Under the pieces are notes generated by a model. That model was not told where the DNA came from and searched no databases. It saw only the letters and a program-made list of their open reading frames with translations. Both the position numbers and the translations under genes were made by a program. Below, one piece after another: positions 1 through 7,686 of a stretch of DNA of 64,000 nucleotides. Numbering within the stretch: the first letter of the stretch is position 1; the number at the start of each line of letters is the position of its first letter. The DNA comes from Saccharococcus thermophilus (GTDB lineage: Bacteria > Bacillota > Bacilli > Bacillales > Anoxybacillaceae): assembly GCF_011761475.1 (NCBI RefSeq), contig NZ_JAASRS010000001.1, forward strand, positions 2,294,001-2,358,000, given 5' to 3'.

Positions 1-255
1 GTGAAGCAGTATCTCTCTTATAAGCTGGCCCACCATGGCATTCGCTTGCATGAAATCGAGGAGTCGTATACAAGCCAAACATGTCCTGTCTGCCAAAAGA
101 GAAAAAAAGTGTCTTCCCGCCTGTTTGTGTGCCGGTGTGGGTATGAGGAGCATCGTGACGTTCACGGCGCGAGAAATATCTTAAGCAAGGCGCTGCATGG
201 TACCTTTGTTCATTGGGACGTACAAACGAAGCTGACGTATCTACGGATTGCGTAA
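1..255 (+). CDS. tnpB: TnpB (IS200/IS605 family), C-terminal fragment cut by window edge
   Basis: The 84 visible residues are the end of an IS200/IS605 accessory protein TnpB, the RNA-guided nuclease related to Cas12. Visible features are a zinc ribbon (CPVC, then CRCG about 15 residues later) and the last RuvC piece HRDVHGARNI, whose Asp is the expected catalytic acid. The frame is open to base 1, so the gene starts outside the window. Family proteins are about 370-400 aa, so roughly four fifths is missing here. The stop is TAA at 253-255. In this family the guide-carrying omega RNA overlaps the 3' end of the gene and runs downstream. Confidence 0.85.
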   Translation: MKQYLSYKLAHHGIRLHEIEESYTSQTCPVCQKRKKVSSRLFVCRCGYEEHRDVHGARNILSKALHGTFVHWDVQTKLTYLRIA

Positions 256-480
256 GCAAGAAGTAGTAGAAGGGTTGGACCGCCCCATCGGTGTGGTGCC
301 GATGTTGCTTACTGGACCCATCAAGAAGGCTTCCGATGCCAAGCATCGAGTGGAAGGAGACCACCTTCTTCTGCGCAGAAGCTTCTTTGATGGAGATGGT
401 AAGAAACTCCCACCTCTCAATGAAGTGTAGGTGGGAGAGGTTCATTGTAAAGAACGCTCCAGTTGGCAATTTGTTTGTTT
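256..480 (+). ncRNA. Right end of the IS200/IS605 element, candidate omega RNA scaffold
   Basis: The region just after tnpB contains a palindrome CTTCTGCGCAGAAG (368-381) and a hairpin with 9-bp arms CTCCCACCT (407-415) and AGGTGGGAG (429-437). A subterminal hairpin is typical of the right end of these single-strand transposons, and the same stretch normally encodes the scaffold of the TnpB guide RNA. The element tip was not fixed; it probably lies shortly after 437. No coding frame here looks real. Confidence 0.5.
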
Positions 481-734
481 ACAATGTCCGTTAATTACTT
501 CTATGGATATATCTATTAGACAATGACGAAACATTTATAATCGAACTATATTGTTTCCTATTACCTAATGTACATTACCCACTAATTCATTTCTCATGCT
601 GTAAACGACATCACCAAACCGTTTCATTCCCACATTCGAAAAATTTATGTCATTTGTTCATCCATTCGTGCAAAGTGCCATCTCATCATGCGATGATCAT
701 GTGTTACAATAGAAAGAAAAAAGGTGAATTAGCG

Positions 735-872
735 ATGTATGTTACTTTAGCAGTATCATTGATCATTGCTGCGATCATTCTTGCTTTGACGGTGATTACC
801 ACATTAAAAGCATACCAATACAAGCATACGGTCGACCCGCCTCCTGAAGACAATCATTCGCAAAATAAGTAA
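735..872 (+). CDS. Small membrane protein, YtzI-like
   Basis: A 45-aa protein beginning MYVTLAVSLIIAAIILALT: one hydrophobic membrane segment over residues 2-22, then a short basic and polar tail. The ATG at 735 is chosen over an upstream in-frame start at 654 because AAAGGTG lies 8 bases before it and the extension has no membrane-protein character. YtzI-type small membrane proteins are found beside luxS in Bacillus, which agrees with the luxS gene that follows convergently. Function is unknown. The family name is inferred from size, topology and neighbour. Confidence 0.65.
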   Translation: MYVTLAVSLIIAAIILALTVITTLKAYQYKHTVDPPPEDNHSQNK

Positions 873-905
873 GGCTATCATCGATATGATGATAGCCTTT
901 CCACT

Positions 906-1379
906 TTATCCAAATACTTTCTTTAACTCTTCCTTATCTTGCTCCAGCCAGAAGCGCATGAGCCGCTTTGCCCCTTCTAGGTCATGCAGCTTCGCTTGCC
1001 CGCATTGCCGCTCTGTCGCCGCTGGGACTTCCGTTGCGTTTAGCGCATCTTTCATCGTTTCCTCAAGCAAATCAATGATTTCATCCACCGTCGGAGATCC
1101 GCTCACAACAAGATAAAATCCTGTTTGGCAGCCCATCGGCGAAATATCGATGATATCAAAGTGATCGTACTTTTCTGCATGTTTACGCATCGTATAAGCA
1201 AGCAAATGTTCGAGTGTATGAATCGCAGCTGGCTGCATCGCCTGCTTATTTGGTTGGCAAAAACGAATATCGAATTTATTGACGACACCATCGCTTCCGA
1301 CTTTATGAATGCCACAATGTCTCACATACGGCGCTTTTACCGCACAGTGATCCAACTCAAAGCTTTCCACTGAAGGCAT
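906..1379 (-). CDS. luxS: S-ribosylhomocysteine lyase LuxS
   Basis: LuxS cleaves S-ribosylhomocysteine to homocysteine and DPD, the precursor of autoinducer AI-2, in the activated methyl cycle in the cytoplasm. The 157-aa product has the metal ligands exactly where expected: His54 and His58 in HTLEH, and Cys126 in QCGQ. The catalytic Cys84 (MGCQTG) is also present. The start [11 protein letters not shown] at 1379 is preceded by GGAG at good spacing. An in-frame ATG/GTG extension to 1463 has no ribosome site and is rejected. It is convergent with the ytzI-like gene and divergent from yidD. Confidence 0.97.
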   Translation of the reverse strand: MPSVESFELDHCAVKAPYVRHCGIHKVGSDGVVNKFDIRFCQPNKQAMQPAAIHTLEHLLAYTMRKHAEKYDHFDIIDISPMGCQTGFYLVVSGSPTVDEIIDLLEETMKDALNATEVPAATERQCGQAKLHDLEGAKRLMRFWLEQDKEELKKVFG

Positions 1380-1539
1380 GTATATCACTCCTACTCTGTT
1401 TTCTCTTTTCATCATACACCGAAATCCGATTTTTTTCATCCTTTTTGTATAGATTGTCACCAAACACTATGATACGGCATTTATTCCTTATTTATGATAC
1501 ATTATGAATAGAATCATTTATTCGTTAGGTGTGTGGCAA

Positions 1540-1776
1540 ATGGCAAAAAAATTATTGATTTGGTTAATCCGTTTTTATCAAATTTTTATTTCTCCGTTAA
1601 AACCACCGACATGCCGATTTTATCCAACATGCTCGCAATATGGTTTAGAAGCGGTGAAACGGTTTGGCGCCATCAAAGGCGGCTGGCTGACGATCAAGCG
1701 AATTTTAAAATGTCATCCATTCCACCCCGGCGGATTTGATCCTGTTCCAGAAAAGCCGGAAAACAGGAAGTCGTAA
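1540..1776 (+). CDS. yidD: Membrane protein insertion efficiency factor YidD
   Basis: A 78-aa YidD-family protein. It starts [20 protein letters not shown], an amphipathic membrane-associated helix, and carries the family cysteine region [14 protein letters not shown] and the end signature [18 protein letters not shown]. YidD sits at the inner face of the membrane and aids insertion by YidC/Oxa1. The ATG at 1540 has AGGTG upstream; the ATG at 1504 has none. The Bacillus subtilis orthologue (ytjA) also neighbours luxS. Confidence 0.93.
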   Translation: MAKKLLIWLIRFYQIFISPLKPPTCRFYPTCSQYGLEAVKRFGAIKGGWLTIKRILKCHPFHPGGFDPVPEKPENRKS

Positions 1777-2071
1777 ACAACAATTATAGACATAGCATGA
1801 AATCTTTGCCTTTCGTGGCGCTCCCTTTCGCCGTCATACGAGAACAAGGAAAAACATTACATAACATTTATTCTTCCTGATCCGTTTTTTCGTTTGATTC
1901 CACCAAAAAACTATTTTGAATGCACAAACTGAATTTGAGCTGTTCATGAACGCCCTGTCTCCTATTTCCATTATCCCCCAAAAACAGAAGTCCCACTGCT
2001 TAAAAATTTTTAAAAAAGGTCAACATAGCAGTTGCTGTTTGGTCCATTTTCTTGTATGATTACCTATATAA

Positions 2072-2090
2072 AATCGTAATGATTACGATT
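2072..2090. promoter_or_regulatory. Zur box 1 (zinc uptake repressor operator)
   Basis: A perfect 9-1-9 dyad AATCGTAATGATTACGATT. It matches the known Bacillus Zur operator core TCGTAATNATTACGA. It lies 120 bases upstream of znuA. Confidence 0.85.
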
Positions 2091-2137
2091 ATCTACGCAT
2101 CCACTTCTTTGACATCATGATCATATTTTAGTTCCCA

Positions 2138-2160
2138 AATCGTAATGATTACGATATAAT
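2138..2160 (+). promoter_or_regulatory. Zur box 2 overlapping the znuA -10 region
   Basis: A second near-perfect dyad ATCGTAATGATTACGAT (2139-2155) runs directly into TATAAT (2155-2160), the likely -10 of znuA. A Zur dimer bound here would block polymerase. Repression under zinc-replete conditions is inferred from the known Zur mode. The -35 is weak (TTCCCA near 2132). Confidence 0.8.
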
Positions 2161-2210
2161 AACAATGGCTTCATTGCCCTACATCAATTTTAGTAAGGAA
2201 GGGAATTGTT

Positions 2211-3155
2211 ATGAAAATAAAATCACTTCTTTTGTCGCTACTGCTTGTTATCTCTGGCCTTTTATATGGTTGCAGCGGAGAAACGCAGGAGCAGCAAGGC
2301 AAAAAAGAAAAAGACGTTTTAACAATTTATACGACCGTTTATCCGCTTCAAGACTTTACAGAAAAAATTGGCGGAAAATATGTACATGTACAAAGCATTT
2401 ATCCTCCAGGTGTCGAAGCGCATACATTTGAACCCACAACCAAAACGATGAAGCAATTGGCCGATGCTGACGCGTTTATTTATATTGGACAAGGGATGGA
2501 AAGCTTCGCCGATAAAATAAAAGAAACATTGAAGGATGAACCGGTTCATTTTCTCGCTGCTACGAAAGGGATCGACTTGCTAGCTTCCACTCATAAAGAG
2601 CACGACGATGAGCACGAACATGGAAATCACGGCGATAAAGACCCACACGTCTGGCTTGACCCGATCCGCTCCATCACCATAGCAGAAAATATCCGTGATC
2701 TGCTCATTGAACTAAAACCAGAAAAGAAAGAAATATTTATGAAAAACTTTGAAACATTGAAAGCAAAATTAGAAAATCTTGACCGGCAATTCCGAACGGT
2801 CGTTAATCAATCTCCAAAAAAAGAAATTCTTGTTTCTCACGCCGCCTATGGTTATTGGGAAAACCGCTATGGAATTAAGCAACTTAGTGTTTCTGGGCTT
2901 TCGCCGACAAACGAACCTTCGCAAAAAGAACTAGCTGAATTGATTAAAACAGCAAAACAGCATCATATTAAATATGTCATTTTTGAACAAAACATCACAT
3001 CCAAAATGACGGAAATCGTCAAAAATGAAATCGGAGCCGATGCCCTTCGCTTAAATAACTTAGAAACGCTAACAAATCAAAACATAAAAGAAAAGAAAGA
3101 TTATTTTGCCTTAATGGAAGAAAATATTGCTGTACTCAAAAAAGCGTTGCGATAA
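2211..3155 (+). CDS. znuA: Zinc ABC transporter substrate-binding lipoprotein
   Basis: A 314-aa cluster A-I metal-binding protein that delivers zinc to a ZnuBC-type permease at the outer face of the membrane. The N terminus is a lipoprotein signal (MKIKSLLLSLLLVISGLLYG, then Cys in the lipobox LYGC at residue 21). A metal-ligand His is seen in GVEAHTFEP, and a histidine and acid-rich loop HKEHDDEHEHGNHGDKDPH (about residues 127-145) is typical of zinc rather than manganese binders. The start has AAGGAAGG upstream. Two Zur boxes precede it. The ATPase and permease genes are not adjacent, so the gene stands alone here. Confidence 0.92.
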   Translation: MKIKSLLLSLLLVISGLLYGCSGETQEQQGKKEKDVLTIYTTVYPLQDFTEKIGGKYVHVQSIYPPGVEAHTFEPTTKTMKQLADADAFIYIGQGMESFADKIKETLKDEPVHFLAATKGIDLLASTHKEHDDEHEHGNHGDKDPHVWLDPIRSITIAENIRDLLIELKPEKKEIFMKNFETLKAKLENLDRQFRTVVNQSPKKEILVSHAAYGYWENRYGIKQLSVSGLSPTNEPSQKELAELIKTAKQHHIKYVIFEQNITSKMTEIVKNEIGADALRLNNLETLTNQNIKEKKDYFALMEENIAVLKKALR

Positions 3156-3157
3156 AG

Positions 3158-3193
3158 AAAGGATAGCGCTCTTCCCAAAGCGCTATCCTTTTG
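3158..3193 (+). terminator. Rho-independent terminator of znuA
   Basis: Arms AAGGATAGCGCT and AGCGCTATCCTT with a short loop, followed by T-rich sequence, 3 bases after the znuA stop. Confidence 0.85.
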
Positions 3194-3194
3194 T

Positions 3195-3483
3195 TTCGCT
3201 ATTGTAATCAAAAGAAAAAGAGACTGTGTCACTTCTTCGCGTGAAATACAAAATTGCAGTAAATGATCGGCGATTTTCGCCAAAATCATATAACTATGAC
3301 CCGGTGACTCAATAACTGAGCGGAAAGCAATAAGCGGCAGGAATGGAGCCATTTTAGCATATAGAGAGAGGAACGCAATGCTGGGAGCAGCAAGGTAATA
3401 TTCCCACATCACGCGTTGCGAATAAACCTCTCTGCGGCTTGTTGCCACGTCGCCATTGCTTCACGGTGAACGATCGCTTTCAT
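3195..3483 (-). pseudogene. Possible decayed small gene downstream of the DUF2325 gene
   Basis: A plausible start (ATG at 3483 with AAAGGAA upstream) opens MKAIVHREAMATWQQAAERF and meets TGA after 24 codons. A second frame then stays open through VMWEYYLAAPSIAFLSLYAK and beyond and finally runs into znuA sequence. This pattern suggests a frameshifted remnant, but the protein is not recognised and chance open frames cannot be excluded. Confidence 0.25.
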
Positions 3484-3499
3484 CGTTGTTGCATTCCTT

Positions 3500-3789
3500 T
3501 CATTTTCTTTTCTCTAGTTGTTGAACAACGGAATAAATCGAGCTCCACGAACGTTTGACAAAATAAATCGGTTTTTCTTTGTTTTTCGCTTTTTCCTTTA
3601 TCTTCTTGGCCAAATTATGATTTATGTAATCCGTCATAACAAACACGATATCGACATGTTCGGGAATGTCGCGTTTTACCATATTCACTTTTCTGCCGTC
3701 AAGATGGATGATTTCTGAAATCCGAAGTTCATCAGTTTATCGGAAATGTTTCCTAAATGGTCCGCACCTACTACTAATAACGATGCCAT
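3500..3789 (-). pseudogene. DUF2325 family protein gene with a frameshift
   Basis: The ATG at 3789, preceded by AGGGGG, gives MASLLVVGADHLGNISDKLM and continues to FGF; the frame then breaks. One frame over, EIIHLDGRKVNMVKRDIP and the rest of the domain continue to 3500. The break is at TTTCAGAAATC, where one missing base (CGA reduced to CA) would restore a product of about 96 aa, the usual DUF2325 length. Function of the family is unknown. The product would be inactive unless the deletion is a sequencing error. Alternative: a 62-aa ORF starting GTG within the second half. Confidence 0.75.
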
Positions 3790-3963
3790 CGTTTTCCCCC
3801 TATCTTCCTTTTCTTGCTTTTATTCTAATTGATAATAATTTTCTATATCAATTACAATGATAAATATTTTCAATAAAACTGTCGATTGTTTCCTTCATAA
3901 CTTTTTCGCAAACCGGCAAACTAAAGGTGTAGTTTATTTTCTTACTAACGGGGAGGAATAGAG

Positions 3964-4125
3964 ATGGCAAAAGATGTTCTTTGTGAAGTAAAAAACTGTA
4001 GTTATTGGGCTCAAGGAAACCGATGCAGTGCGGAATCGATTTATGTCGTCAGCCATACGGGGAAAATGGCGTCTGATTCCAAGGAAACAGACTGTAAAAC
4101 ATTTACCCCTGCGGACAACGCATAA
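3964..4125 (+). CDS. DUF1540 domain-containing small cysteine-rich protein
   Basis: A 53-aa protein starting MAKDVLCEVKNCSYWAQGNR. Four cysteines (7, 12, 21 and 44) match the DUF1540 pattern, expected to bind a metal. The gene is too short for most ORF lists. GGGGAGG lies 9 bases before the ATG, a strong site. Function is unknown; small DUF1540 proteins are common in spore-forming Bacillaceae. Confidence 0.85.
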   Translation: MAKDVLCEVKNCSYWAQGNRCSAESIYVVSHTGKMASDSKETDCKTFTPADNA

Positions 4126-4209
4126 CCAATTGGATGCGCTGTCTTTTTGGCTTTTTTAACTGCCAAAAAGGTGGCGCTTACATATTTATTGGAAGAGAGG
4201 CGACGTATT

Positions 4210-4413
4210 GTGGTGAAAAGAGACAGCTTAATTAAAGCATTTAAAGAAGAAGTAAAACGGACAAATTCAATGACATTTCCAACCTGCGTCGACTCATTTA
4301 CAAATTTATGGCAATACGAATTTGATTCTTTGGAAGATTTGCCGCCGGAAGTGGAAAAACTGATCGCCTATCGCGCAATTGAATTAGGTTTAATGGACGA
4401 AGACGGATTTTAA
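4210..4413 (+). CDS. Conserved hypothetical protein, 67 aa
   Basis: The product begins with a GTG codon (GTGGTGAAAAGAGAC) with AGAGG about 10 bases upstream. An in-frame TTG at 4147 would add 21 residues but has no ribosome site. The sequence is acidic and helical toward its end (LEDLPPEVEKLIAYRAIELG) and holds one cysteine. No family is recognised. It converges on menE and shares a terminator with it. Confidence 0.6.
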   Translation: MVKRDSLIKAFKEEVKRTNSMTFPTCVDSFTNLWQYEFDSLEDLPPEVEKLIAYRAIELGLMDEDGF

Positions 4414-4446
4414 CAACGGGGCTTGTCCTTATCAAGCCCCGTTGTT
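4412..4446. terminator. Bidirectional terminator between the 67-aa gene and menE
   Basis: Arms AACAACGGGGCTTG and CAAGCCCCGTTGTT with a 7-base loop. It overlaps the menE stop codon (4432-4434) and serves convergent genes. Confidence 0.8.
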
Positions 4447-5907
4447 ATCGTTAGGGATGAGCGATTTTAACTGACGGCGCAACAATTTCTGCGACGCGTT
4501 ACGCGGAAGCTGGTCGACAAAATAAATTTGTTTTGGAACTTTATACTTGGCCAAACGTTCCTGGCAAAACTGTTTTAACTGTTCGGCAGTGATGGAATAA
4601 CCGCTTTTTTGTTTGACAAACGCACATGGCACTTGTCCCCATGTTTCATCGTCAATTCCGGTTACTCCCGCTTCTTCCACGGCCTCATGGGAAAGAAGCA
4701 CCGCTTCGACTTCCGCTGGATACACATTCTCCCCACCGGAAATAATCAAATCGGAGCGGCGGTCTAATACGTATAGAAACCCGTCTTCATCGACATATCC
4801 GATATCTCCGGTGTAAAACCAGCCGTCCCGAATCGCTTCTTTTGTTGCCTCTTCCCGATGCAAATATCCTTTCGTCACATTTGGCCCCTTTACGACAATT
4901 TCCCCCGCCTCATACGGACGGGCCGTTTGCCCATCTTTTTCAATGCGAAGCTGCGCGGGAAAAAGTGGTTTTCCTGCGGAGCCAAGTTTCGTTAAACTAT
5001 ATTCCGGCGCCAATGTGACAATTTGCGATGCCGTTTCCGTCATGCCGTACGTCTGATAAACGGGAATCGCCTTTTCTTTGCATGCCTCTAGCAGCGGCTT
5101 TGGCGCCGGCCCGCCGCCGAGCAGCATGCAGCGAAACGTTTCTGGATACCGCCTTTCGCCAAGATCGGCAAGCATTCTTTGCAGCATCGCTGCGACGACG
5201 GACATGATCGTCACTTTCCCGCCCATGATTAAATCATTTGCTTTTCGCGCATCAAAGGAAGGCATCACATACATGCCCATCCCATATATGACGCTTCTCA
5301 TCATAATCGACAAACCGCTAATATGAAACAGTGGAACAGCGGCAAGCCAGCAATCATTTTCATGCAACCCTAAATTTAAGGCTGAGCCGATGGCGCTCCA
5401 CCAATGATTGCCGTACGTTTGCAATACTCCTTTTGGCTTTCCCGTCGTTCCTGACGTATACATAATGGTGGCGACATCATCGAAATGATAATGCGATTGA
5501 AATTTCACGTCTGTCTCCGGCAATGCCGACAATTCTTTTATTGTAACCACGCGAATGTCTGCCTCAACAAGGCCTGCCAGTTCCTCGTCGGCAATCACGC
5601 ATACGGCACCGCTATCGTTTAATTGCCACGCAAGTTCGTGGGGAGTTAAACGTATATTTTGCAATAGCGCGATGGCACCGATATAATGGAGCGCATGAAT
5701 CGTTTCCACCATCGCGATGCTGTTTTTCATCAGCACCGCGATGATATCCCCTTGGCGCACCCCTATGCTTGCCAATTGCCGCGCCCGTTTTACTACAGAT
5801 TCGTGAAGTTCGGCAAACGTCTTTTTCTGTCGCCCATCATTGACAGCAAGGCGCTGTGGCGTTAAAAAAGCTCGTTGCATCAACCAGTTTGGTACGGCTG
5901 TTTGCAT
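4432..5907 (-). CDS. menE: 2-succinylbenzoate--CoA ligase MenE
   Basis: Activates o-succinylbenzoate to its CoA ester with ATP in menaquinone synthesis. The 491-aa product is a standard acyl-CoA synthetase: the phosphate-binding motif TIMYTSGTTGKPKG (about residues 148-161), the adenylate motif YQTYGMTE, the GDIGYVDEDG motif with WFYTGD, and the C-terminal lysine region near RNASQKLLRR. The start MQTAVPNWL at 5907 has AAGGAG upstream; the in-frame extension to 5958 crosses a hairpin and is rejected. It is last in the menFDHBE order, but 149 bases containing a hairpin and repeats separate it from menB. Confidence 0.95.
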   Translation of the reverse strand: MQTAVPNWLMQRAFLTPQRLAVNDGRQKKTFAELHESVVKRARQLASIGVRQGDIIAVLMKNSIAMVETIHALHYIGAIALLQNIRLTPHELAWQLNDSGAVCVIADEELAGLVEADIRVVTIKELSALPETDVKFQSHYHFDDVATIMYTSGTTGKPKGVLQTYGNHWWSAIGSALNLGLHENDCWLAAVPLFHISGLSIMMRSVIYGMGMYVMPSFDARKANDLIMGGKVTIMSVVAAMLQRMLADLGERRYPETFRCMLLGGGPAPKPLLEACKEKAIPVYQTYGMTETASQIVTLAPEYSLTKLGSAGKPLFPAQLRIEKDGQTARPYEAGEIVVKGPNVTKGYLHREEATKEAIRDGWFYTGDIGYVDEDGFLYVLDRRSDLIISGGENVYPAEVEAVLLSHEAVEEAGVTGIDDETWGQVPCAFVKQKSGYSITAEQLKQFCQERLAKYKVPKQIYFVDQLPRNASQKLLRRQLKSLIPNDNNGA

Positions 5908-5937
5908 GATGGCACTCTCCTTCTTTCCATAAAGAAA

Positions 5938-5962
5938 CAGCTTGATGGAATACATCAAGCTG
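5938..5962 (-). terminator. Intercistronic hairpin between menB and menE
   Basis: Arms CAGCTTGATG and CATCAAGCTG with a 5-base loop, followed on the minus strand by TTTCTTT. It could act as a partial terminator or processing stem, lowering menE relative to menFDHB. This is inference from structure. Confidence 0.5.
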
Positions 5963-5977
5963 TTTTGGCAAAACTTG

Positions 5978-6059
5978 CCTTCCGCTTTTCTTATTGTCTA
6001 GCTCCAGGCGCCTTCCACTTTTCTCGTTGTCTAGCTTCAGGCGCCCTCCGCTTTTCTTA
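5978..6059. repeat. Short copies of the Geobacillus-type TGTCTAGCTCC repeat
   Basis: Two tandem units share TGTCTAGCTCCAGGCGCC and TGTCTAGCTTCAGGCGCC, flanked by three copies of TCCGCTTTTC or TCCACTTTTC. The same core opens the two long hairpin repeats near the 23S gene (62182-62414). These look like internally deleted copies. They fill the menB-menE gap. Confidence 0.75.
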
Positions 6060-6875
6060 CGGAAAACGCGGAAATTGTTGGAAGTTTGGTTTGCGTTTTT
6101 CTTTAAACGCATCTCGTCCTTCTTTGGCTTCATCGGTTGTATAGAACAATAATGTCGCGTCACCGGCCAGTTGCTGAATGCCGGCTAAACCATCAGAATC
6201 GGCGTTAAACGCTGCTTTTAAGAAGCGGATCGCCGTCGGGCTTTTTTCTAAAATTTCTTGCGCCCACTTGACGGTTTCTTCTTCCAATTGCTCGAGCGGC
6301 ACTACTTTATTGACGAGCCCCATTTCCAGCGCTTCCTGAGCCGTATATTGGCGGCATAAATACCAAATTTCACGCGCTTTTTTATGGCCGACAATCCGCG
6401 CTAAATAGCCAGCGCCATATCCGCCGTCAAAGCTTCCTACTTTTGGACCAGTTTGTCCAAAAATCGCGTTGTCTGCCGCAATCGTTAAATCACATACGAC
6501 ATGCAACACATGGCCGCCGCCGATTGCATACCCTGCCACCATCGCGATGACTGGTTTTGGAATCACGCGAATCAACCGTTGCAAATCCAATACATTTAAG
6601 CGTGGAATATGATCGTCGCCGACATAGCCGCCGTGGCCGCGAACCTTTTGGTCCCCGCCGGAACAAAACGCTTTTCCGCCTGCTCCCGTTAAAATAATGA
6701 CACCGATTTTGGAGTCATCGCGTGCATACGAAAAGGCGTCGATCATTTCCGCAACTGTTTTTGGACGGAACGCGTTATGTACTTCCGGACGATTAATGGT
6801 GATTTTGGCAATGCCGTTATACGTTTCATAGATAATATCCTCGTACTCGCGTTCCTTCACCCATTCGATAGCCAT
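6057..6875 (-). CDS. menB: 1,4-dihydroxy-2-naphthoyl-CoA synthase MenB
   Basis: Dieckmann-type ring closure of o-succinylbenzoyl-CoA to DHNA-CoA. The 272-aa crotonase-fold product has the oxyanion loop [10 protein letters not shown] (about residues 82-91), the AIGGGHVLH segment, and [20 protein letters not shown] with the active-site Asp typical of MenB. The start [14 protein letters not shown] at 6875 follows GGAGGAG; the 9-residue extension upstream is rejected. It begins 2 bases after menH ends, which indicates co-transcription. Confidence 0.97.
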   Translation of the reverse strand: MAIEWVKEREYEDIIYETYNGIAKITINRPEVHNAFRPKTVAEMIDAFSYARDDSKIGVIILTGAGGKAFCSGGDQKVRGHGGYVGDDHIPRLNVLDLQRLIRVIPKPVIAMVAGYAIGGGHVLHVVCDLTIAADNAIFGQTGPKVGSFDGGYGAGYLARIVGHKKAREIWYLCRQYTAQEALEMGLVNKVVPLEQLEEETVKWAQEILEKSPTAIRFLKAAFNADSDGLAGIQQLAGDATLLFYTTDEAKEGRDAFKEKRKPNFQQFPRFP

Positions 6876-6876
6876 T

Positions 6877-7686
6877 TTACTCTCCTCCTCTAATGAACTC
6901 ACTTACTATTTTAGCAAAAATCTCCCGTTGTTCCACATGAATTGCATGCCCCGCTTGGGGAACGTTGACCAGTTCGCAATCCGGGAGGTGTTCTTTCATT
7001 TCTTCGGCAATTCGACAAAACTTTTCATCCCACTCTCCGCATACCAGTAACGTCGGCATGTTCACTTCTGACAACCGATTCCACCATGAAGGCTGTCTTC
7101 CTGTCCCCATTCCGCGCAGGCTATTAGCTAGTCCGGTTTGATTATTTTTTAACCGTTCCTTACGTATTTCCTCCTGTACGCTAGATGGCAGACGCTTTTG
7201 CGACGCAAACAGGGGCAGCTTTTCCCATTTTTCCACAAATGCTGCAACCCCATATTGTTCGATCTCCCGTGCGAGCGCCTCGTCGTTTTCTCGCCGCTGC
7301 CATCTTTCCTGCTCCGTCTTTAAACCAGGGGAACTGCTCTCGAGTACCAACTTGCGAACACGGTGAGGGTAAAGGATCGCAAACGTTAATGCAAGCCGTC
7401 CTCCCATCGAATACCCTAACACATGGGCGTCCTCTACATGAAGATGACGTAATAGTTCATCCAGATCCGCGGCTGCTTGCTCGATCTCATACCGCTCTGA
7501 GTCATGCGGCGAATCGGTAAGACCATGGCCGATAAGATCGACAAGAATCAAACGAAATTCCTGCCAATATGGGAGAAACGGTTTCCACGTCTCCATGCTC
7601 CCAGTAAATCCATGCAAGAGCAAAAGCGGATCGCCATTCCCATATTGTTCGACATGATAGGAAACACCATTCACCAAAATGTTCAT
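6877..7686 (-). CDS. menH: SHCHC synthase MenH, alpha/beta hydrolase
   Basis: Eliminates pyruvate from SEPHCHC to give SHCHC in menaquinone synthesis. The 269-aa alpha/beta hydrolase has the oxyanion sequence [12 protein letters not shown] (about residues 24-35), the nucleophile elbow GYSMGG and the catalytic His in QAGHAIHVE; the acid is in CGEWDEKF. The start [14 protein letters not shown] at 7686 follows AAGGAG and overlaps the menD stop in ATGA, so translation is coupled. The longer frame to 7782 is only menD overlap. Confidence 0.93.
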   Translation of the reverse strand: MNILVNGVSYHVEQYGNGDPLLLLHGFTGSMETWKPFLPYWQEFRLILVDLIGHGLTDSPHDSERYEIEQAAADLDELLRHLHVEDAHVLGYSMGGRLALTFAILYPHRVRKLVLESSSPGLKTEQERWQRRENDEALAREIEQYGVAAFVEKWEKLPLFASQKRLPSSVQEEIRKERLKNNQTGLANSLRGMGTGRQPSWWNRLSEVNMPTLLVCGEWDEKFCRIAEEMKEHLPDCELVNVPQAGHAIHVEQREIFAKIVSEFIRGGE

